DNA of 38,202 bases, from the NCBI GenBank assembly GCA_937935075.1, contig CALGYB010000145.1, positions 1-38,202 on the forward strand, in the 5' to 3' direction. A program made the translations under genes and the position numbers. This stretch comes from an uncultured Roseiflexus sp. (lineage in GTDB: Bacteria; Chloroflexota; Chloroflexia; Chloroflexales; Roseiflexaceae). Numbering within the stretch: the stretch's first letter is position 1; each line of letters opens with the position of its first letter. The notes beneath the pieces are model-generated. The model was not told the origin of the DNA. It saw only the letters and a program-made list of their open reading frames with translations, and did no database searches. Shown here in pieces: positions 35,945 through 38,202 of this stretch.

Positions 35945-36232
35945 TTATGCTCCCTCAAACAGGTCGATGCGGTCGCCTTCAGCCAGGGTGACGATCGCCT
36001 TTTTCCAATCGGCGGTATAGCCGTACTGGCGTCCCCGGCGGCGCAATTTCCCGCGCACGTTCATCGTATGGACGGCGGTCACCCGCACGTTGAAGATTTC
36101 CTCGATTGCTCGCTTAATCTGCGGTTTGGTGGCGTTGCGATCAACCTCGAACGAATACTTGTTGAACTGCATCAGGTTGGTATTCTTTTCGGTGATCAGC
36201 GGCCGTATGATGATCTGATGCGCATTCATCAC
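35945..36232 (-). CDS. rplW: Large-subunit ribosomal protein L23
   Basis: A 95-residue protein at the tunnel exit that docks trigger factor and SRP. Marks: [40 protein letters not shown] and VRTVNT-like [18 protein letters not shown]. Four-base overlap with rplD upstream. Confidence 0.97.
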   Translation of the reverse strand: MMNAHQIIIRPLITEKNTNLMQFNKYSFEVDRNATKPQIKRAIEEIFNVRVTAVHTMNVRGKLRRRGRQYGYTADWKKAIVTLAEGDRIDLFEGA

Positions 36233-36897
36233 GCCCCCTCCTCGCTTACATCCACTGCTGCAACCGCGCGCTCTGGCCGGTCGAGATACCCCTGAGCGAC
36301 ATCGACGGCGGCTTTCAGCATCACCACATGGTCGTAACTGAGCAGGTCGATCACGTTCAGGTAGTGTGCCAGCAGGGTTTTGACGTGCGGCAGGTTATTC
36401 GCCGAGCGACGCACATTTTCATCCTTCTGGTCAAGAACGATCAACGTCTTTCCGGTCAGGTTCAGTGCATTGAGCACCGCAATCATGTCTTTTGTGCGCG
36501 GCTGCTCGAATGTCAACCGATCCAGAAAGATAATCGCGTCGTCGCGGCGCCGCGCTGAGAGCGCCGAGCGCACTGCCAGGCGTCGCATCTTGCGCGGCAT
36601 GTCTTTGGTATAGGTGCGCGGATGGGGACCGTGCGCAACGCCGCCGCCCTTGCGATGCGGCGCGCGAATCGACCCCTGGCGCGCGCGGCCGGTGCCCTTC
36701 TGACGGTAGAGTTTGCGCGTGCTTCCCTCGACCTCGCCGCGACCAAGCGTGTTGTGCGTGCCGAGGCGCGCATTGGCGCGCTGGCGCTCCATCGCCTGAT
36801 GCATGACCGGCACATTCGGCTCAATCCCGAAGACATAATCCGATATCTGGATAACGCCGACTTCTTCGCCGGACTGGTTGTACAACTTGGCTTCCAT
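36229..36897 (-). CDS. rplD: Large-subunit ribosomal protein L4
   Basis: A 222-residue tunnel protein. Marks: [40 protein letters not shown] and [20 protein letters not shown], then a Rossmann-like C-terminal half. The C-terminus has about 15 Ala/Val/Glu-rich residues beyond the usual end. In E. coli L4 also represses the S10 operon; no such leader is recognised here. Confidence 0.97.
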   Translation of the reverse strand: MEAKLYNQSGEEVGVIQISDYVFGIEPNVPVMHQAMERQRANARLGTHNTLGRGEVEGSTRKLYRQKGTGRARQGSIRAPHRKGGGVAHGPHPRTYTKDMPRKMRRLAVRSALSARRRDDAIIFLDRLTFEQPRTKDMIAVLNALNLTGKTLIVLDQKDENVRRSANNLPHVKTLLAHYLNVIDLLSYDHVVMLKAAVDVAQGYLDRPERAVAAVDVSEEGA

Positions 36898-36936
36898 GGC
36901 ATTTCCTCAATATATCTGCGCTCAGAGCCGGCGCGC

Positions 36937-37569
36937 CTACGAGCCCTTGATTGCCCGGCGAACCATCACCAGTCCGTTGTTGGCGCCTGGAATCGAGCCG
37001 CGCACGAGCAGCAAATTGCGCTCTGGAACGACATCGACGACGGTCAGGTTTTGCACCGTCACCCGTTGATTCCCCATCCGCCCGGCCATCCGCGTGTTCT
37101 TCCACAGATGACCTGGATCGGTGCCGGCGCCAATCGAACCCGGCGCCCGCAGACGGTCGCTCTGACCGTGCGTTCGTGGCCCGCCGCCGAAGCCATGGCG
37201 CTTGACCACACCCTGGAACCCGCGGCCTTTCGATGTGCCGATGACATCGATACGCTGACCTGGCTTGAACATCTCGACGGTCAACACGTCGCCCACCTTA
37301 TGATCGGCGATATTGTCGGCACGGAACTCACGCAAGTGGCGCACCAGTTTCCCCGCGCCGCGCAGATGCCCTTGCTCAGGTTTCGTCAGACTTTTCGCTC
37401 GAACTTCCTGATACCCGATCTGCACGGCTTCGTACCCATCCCGCTCTTTTGTGCGGATCTGCGTGACGACGCAGGGACCAACCTCAATGATGGTCACCGG
37501 AATAACCTGACCGGTCTGGTCGAAGACCTGGGTCATGCCGATTTTGCGTCCAAGCAACCCTTCGATCAC
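36937..37569 (-). CDS. rplC: Large-subunit ribosomal protein L3
   Basis: A 210-residue early-assembly protein. Marks: [34 protein letters not shown]-like [20 protein letters not shown], and [23 protein letters not shown] at 37569 is the start, with GGAGG seven bases upstream; upstream in-frame residues are Cys-rich and unlike L3. Confidence 0.97.
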   Translation of the reverse strand: MIEGLLGRKIGMTQVFDQTGQVIPVTIIEVGPCVVTQIRTKERDGYEAVQIGYQEVRAKSLTKPEQGHLRGAGKLVRHLREFRADNIADHKVGDVLTVEMFKPGQRIDVIGTSKGRGFQGVVKRHGFGGGPRTHGQSDRLRAPGSIGAGTDPGHLWKNTRMAGRMGNQRVTVQNLTVVDVVPERNLLLVRGSIPGANNGLVMVRRAIKGS

Positions 37570-37629
37570 AATAGCACCTCCGCAGCATGCGTGTTCACTT
37601 CCACCGCAGCGGCTGCTTGTTCTCAGCAA

Positions 37630-37938
37630 TTACAGCTTGATCTCGATATCCACACCCGCCGGCAGATTGAGTTTCATCAGCGCGTTGATCGTCTGCTGAC
37701 TCGGGTCGAGCACATCGATCAGGCGCTTGTGGGTGCGAATCTCAAACTGTTCCTGCGAGTCTTTGTCAATAAATGGCGACCGAATGACGCTATATTTTTC
37801 GATTTTGGTCGGCAGCGGCACCGGACCAGCGACCAGCGCCCCGGTGCGTTCTGCGGCTTCAACGATCTGTCGCGCCGACTGGTCGAGAATCTTATGGTCA
37901 TATGCCTTGAGCCGGATGCGAACCTTTTGTTTCGCCAT
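37630..37938 (-). CDS. rpsJ: Small-subunit ribosomal protein S10
   Basis: A 102-residue 30S head protein that also serves as NusE in antitermination. Marks: [40 protein letters not shown] and [26 protein letters not shown] precedes the ATG. First gene of the S10 part, after tuf. Confidence 0.98.
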   Translation of the reverse strand: MAKQKVRIRLKAYDHKILDQSARQIVEAAERTGALVAGPVPLPTKIEKYSVIRSPFIDKDSQEQFEIRTHKRLIDVLDPSQQTINALMKLNLPAGVDIEIKL

Positions 37939-37952
37939 ATGCGCCTCGTTTA

Positions 37953-38059
37953 GGTGTTAGGGGTTAGCGGTTAGGGTTAGGGTTACTCTGATGTGTTGAC
38001 CCTTCATCCATACCCTGCACCCACTACCCCATTACCCGCTAACCATTACCCATCACCCG
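37953..38059. repeat. Imperfect GGTTAG-rich inverted repeat between tuf and rpsJ
   Basis: The left arm (about 37953-37984) has repeated GGTTAG/TTAGGG units and the right arm (about 38018-38059) has the complementary ACCC/TTACCC units, sharing the core GGTTAGCGG. It fills most of the 123-base spacer. It could form an irregular hairpin in the transcript. Similar low-complexity stretches may be dispersed in the genome. Confidence 0.55.
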
Positions 38060-38061
38060 TA

Positions 38062-38202
38062 CTAATCGACAATCGCCGAGACGACGCCTGCGCCGACGGT
38101 GCGTCCGCCTTCGCGGATGGCGAAGCGCAACCCTTCCTCGATCGCCACCGGCACGATCAACTCCACAATCATCTCGATGTTGTCGCCCGGCATCACCATC
38201 TC
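38062..38202 (-). CDS. tuf: Elongation factor Tu, C-terminal part
   Basis: The last 46 residues of EF-Tu run to the window edge: [20 protein letters not shown], then [20 protein letters not shown] and SAIVD before a TAG stop. This is the third beta-barrel domain that holds aminoacyl-tRNA. The rest lies beyond the right edge. Placed just before rpsJ in transcription order, as in the str-S10 arrangement. Confidence 0.96.
   Translation of the reverse strand, partial: EMVMPGDNIEMIVELIVPVAIEEGLRFAIREGGRTVGAGVVSAIVD

Noticed and set aside
36622-37953. 443-residue open frame on the + strand opposite rplD, rplC and rpsJ
   Set aside because: It is antisense to three certain ribosomal genes and spans their gaps; a shadow frame.

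Overview
The window looks like a chromosomal segment of a GC-rich, filamentous anoxygenic phototroph-type member of the Chloroflexota, most likely Roseiflexus or a close relative. This is inferred from the protein sequences: an F420 biosynthesis cluster, a Firmicutes-style DnaD/DnaI helicase-loading pair and the ribosomal proteins seen together, plus many short dispersed repeats between genes. No 16S rRNA is present, so the genus is a judgement by eye.

Left end (1-183): the 3' end of a 5S rRNA, an initiator tRNA-fMet and a strong intrinsic terminator close an rRNA operon. Region 455-5157 (+ strand) is a coenzyme F420 cluster: cofE, an FbiB-C-terminal-like nitroreductase, cofD, cofC, then an FGD-like luciferase-family oxidoreductase and a PPOX-type flavin/F420 oxidoreductase. 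It holds the steps from lactyl/PEP activation to polyglutamylation plus two likely F420 users. The deazaflavin (Fo) synthase is not in the window.

Region 5254-13527 (- strand): a TPR-rich protein, the diadenylate cyclase CdaA, its YbbR/CdaR partner, gatC and a lone xanthine dehydrogenase-family molybdenum subunit. The last four are closely spaced and may be one c-di-AMP-linked operon. Region 13673-18507 (- strand) is a replication neighbourhood: a HAD phosphatase, rplI, dnaB, then dnaD-like and dnaI-like genes. Two small MITE-like elements with 3-bp target duplications flank dnaB, and one forms the dnaB stop codon. A perfect 18-bp palindrome sits on the predicted start of transcription of dnaD-dnaI. 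Next come a metallo-beta-lactamase fold hydrolase (-) and an inositol monophosphatase-family enzyme (+), diverging from each other.

Region 20737-38202 (- strand) is one long ribosomal protein superoperon, in transcription order: tuf (partial), rpsJ, rplC, rplD, rplW, rplB, rpsS, rplV, rpsC, rplP, rpmC, rpsQ, rplN, rplX, rplE, rpsZ, rpsH, rplF, rplR, rpsE, rpmD, rplO, secY, adk, infA, rpmJ, rpsM, rpsK, rpsD, rpoA, rplQ, truA, rplM, rpsI. It is the canonical str-S10-spc-alpha order, but map is missing between adk and infA, and rpmD carries an unusual helix-hairpin-helix extension. Most start codons were chosen from visible ribosome binding sites; several are GTG or TTG.
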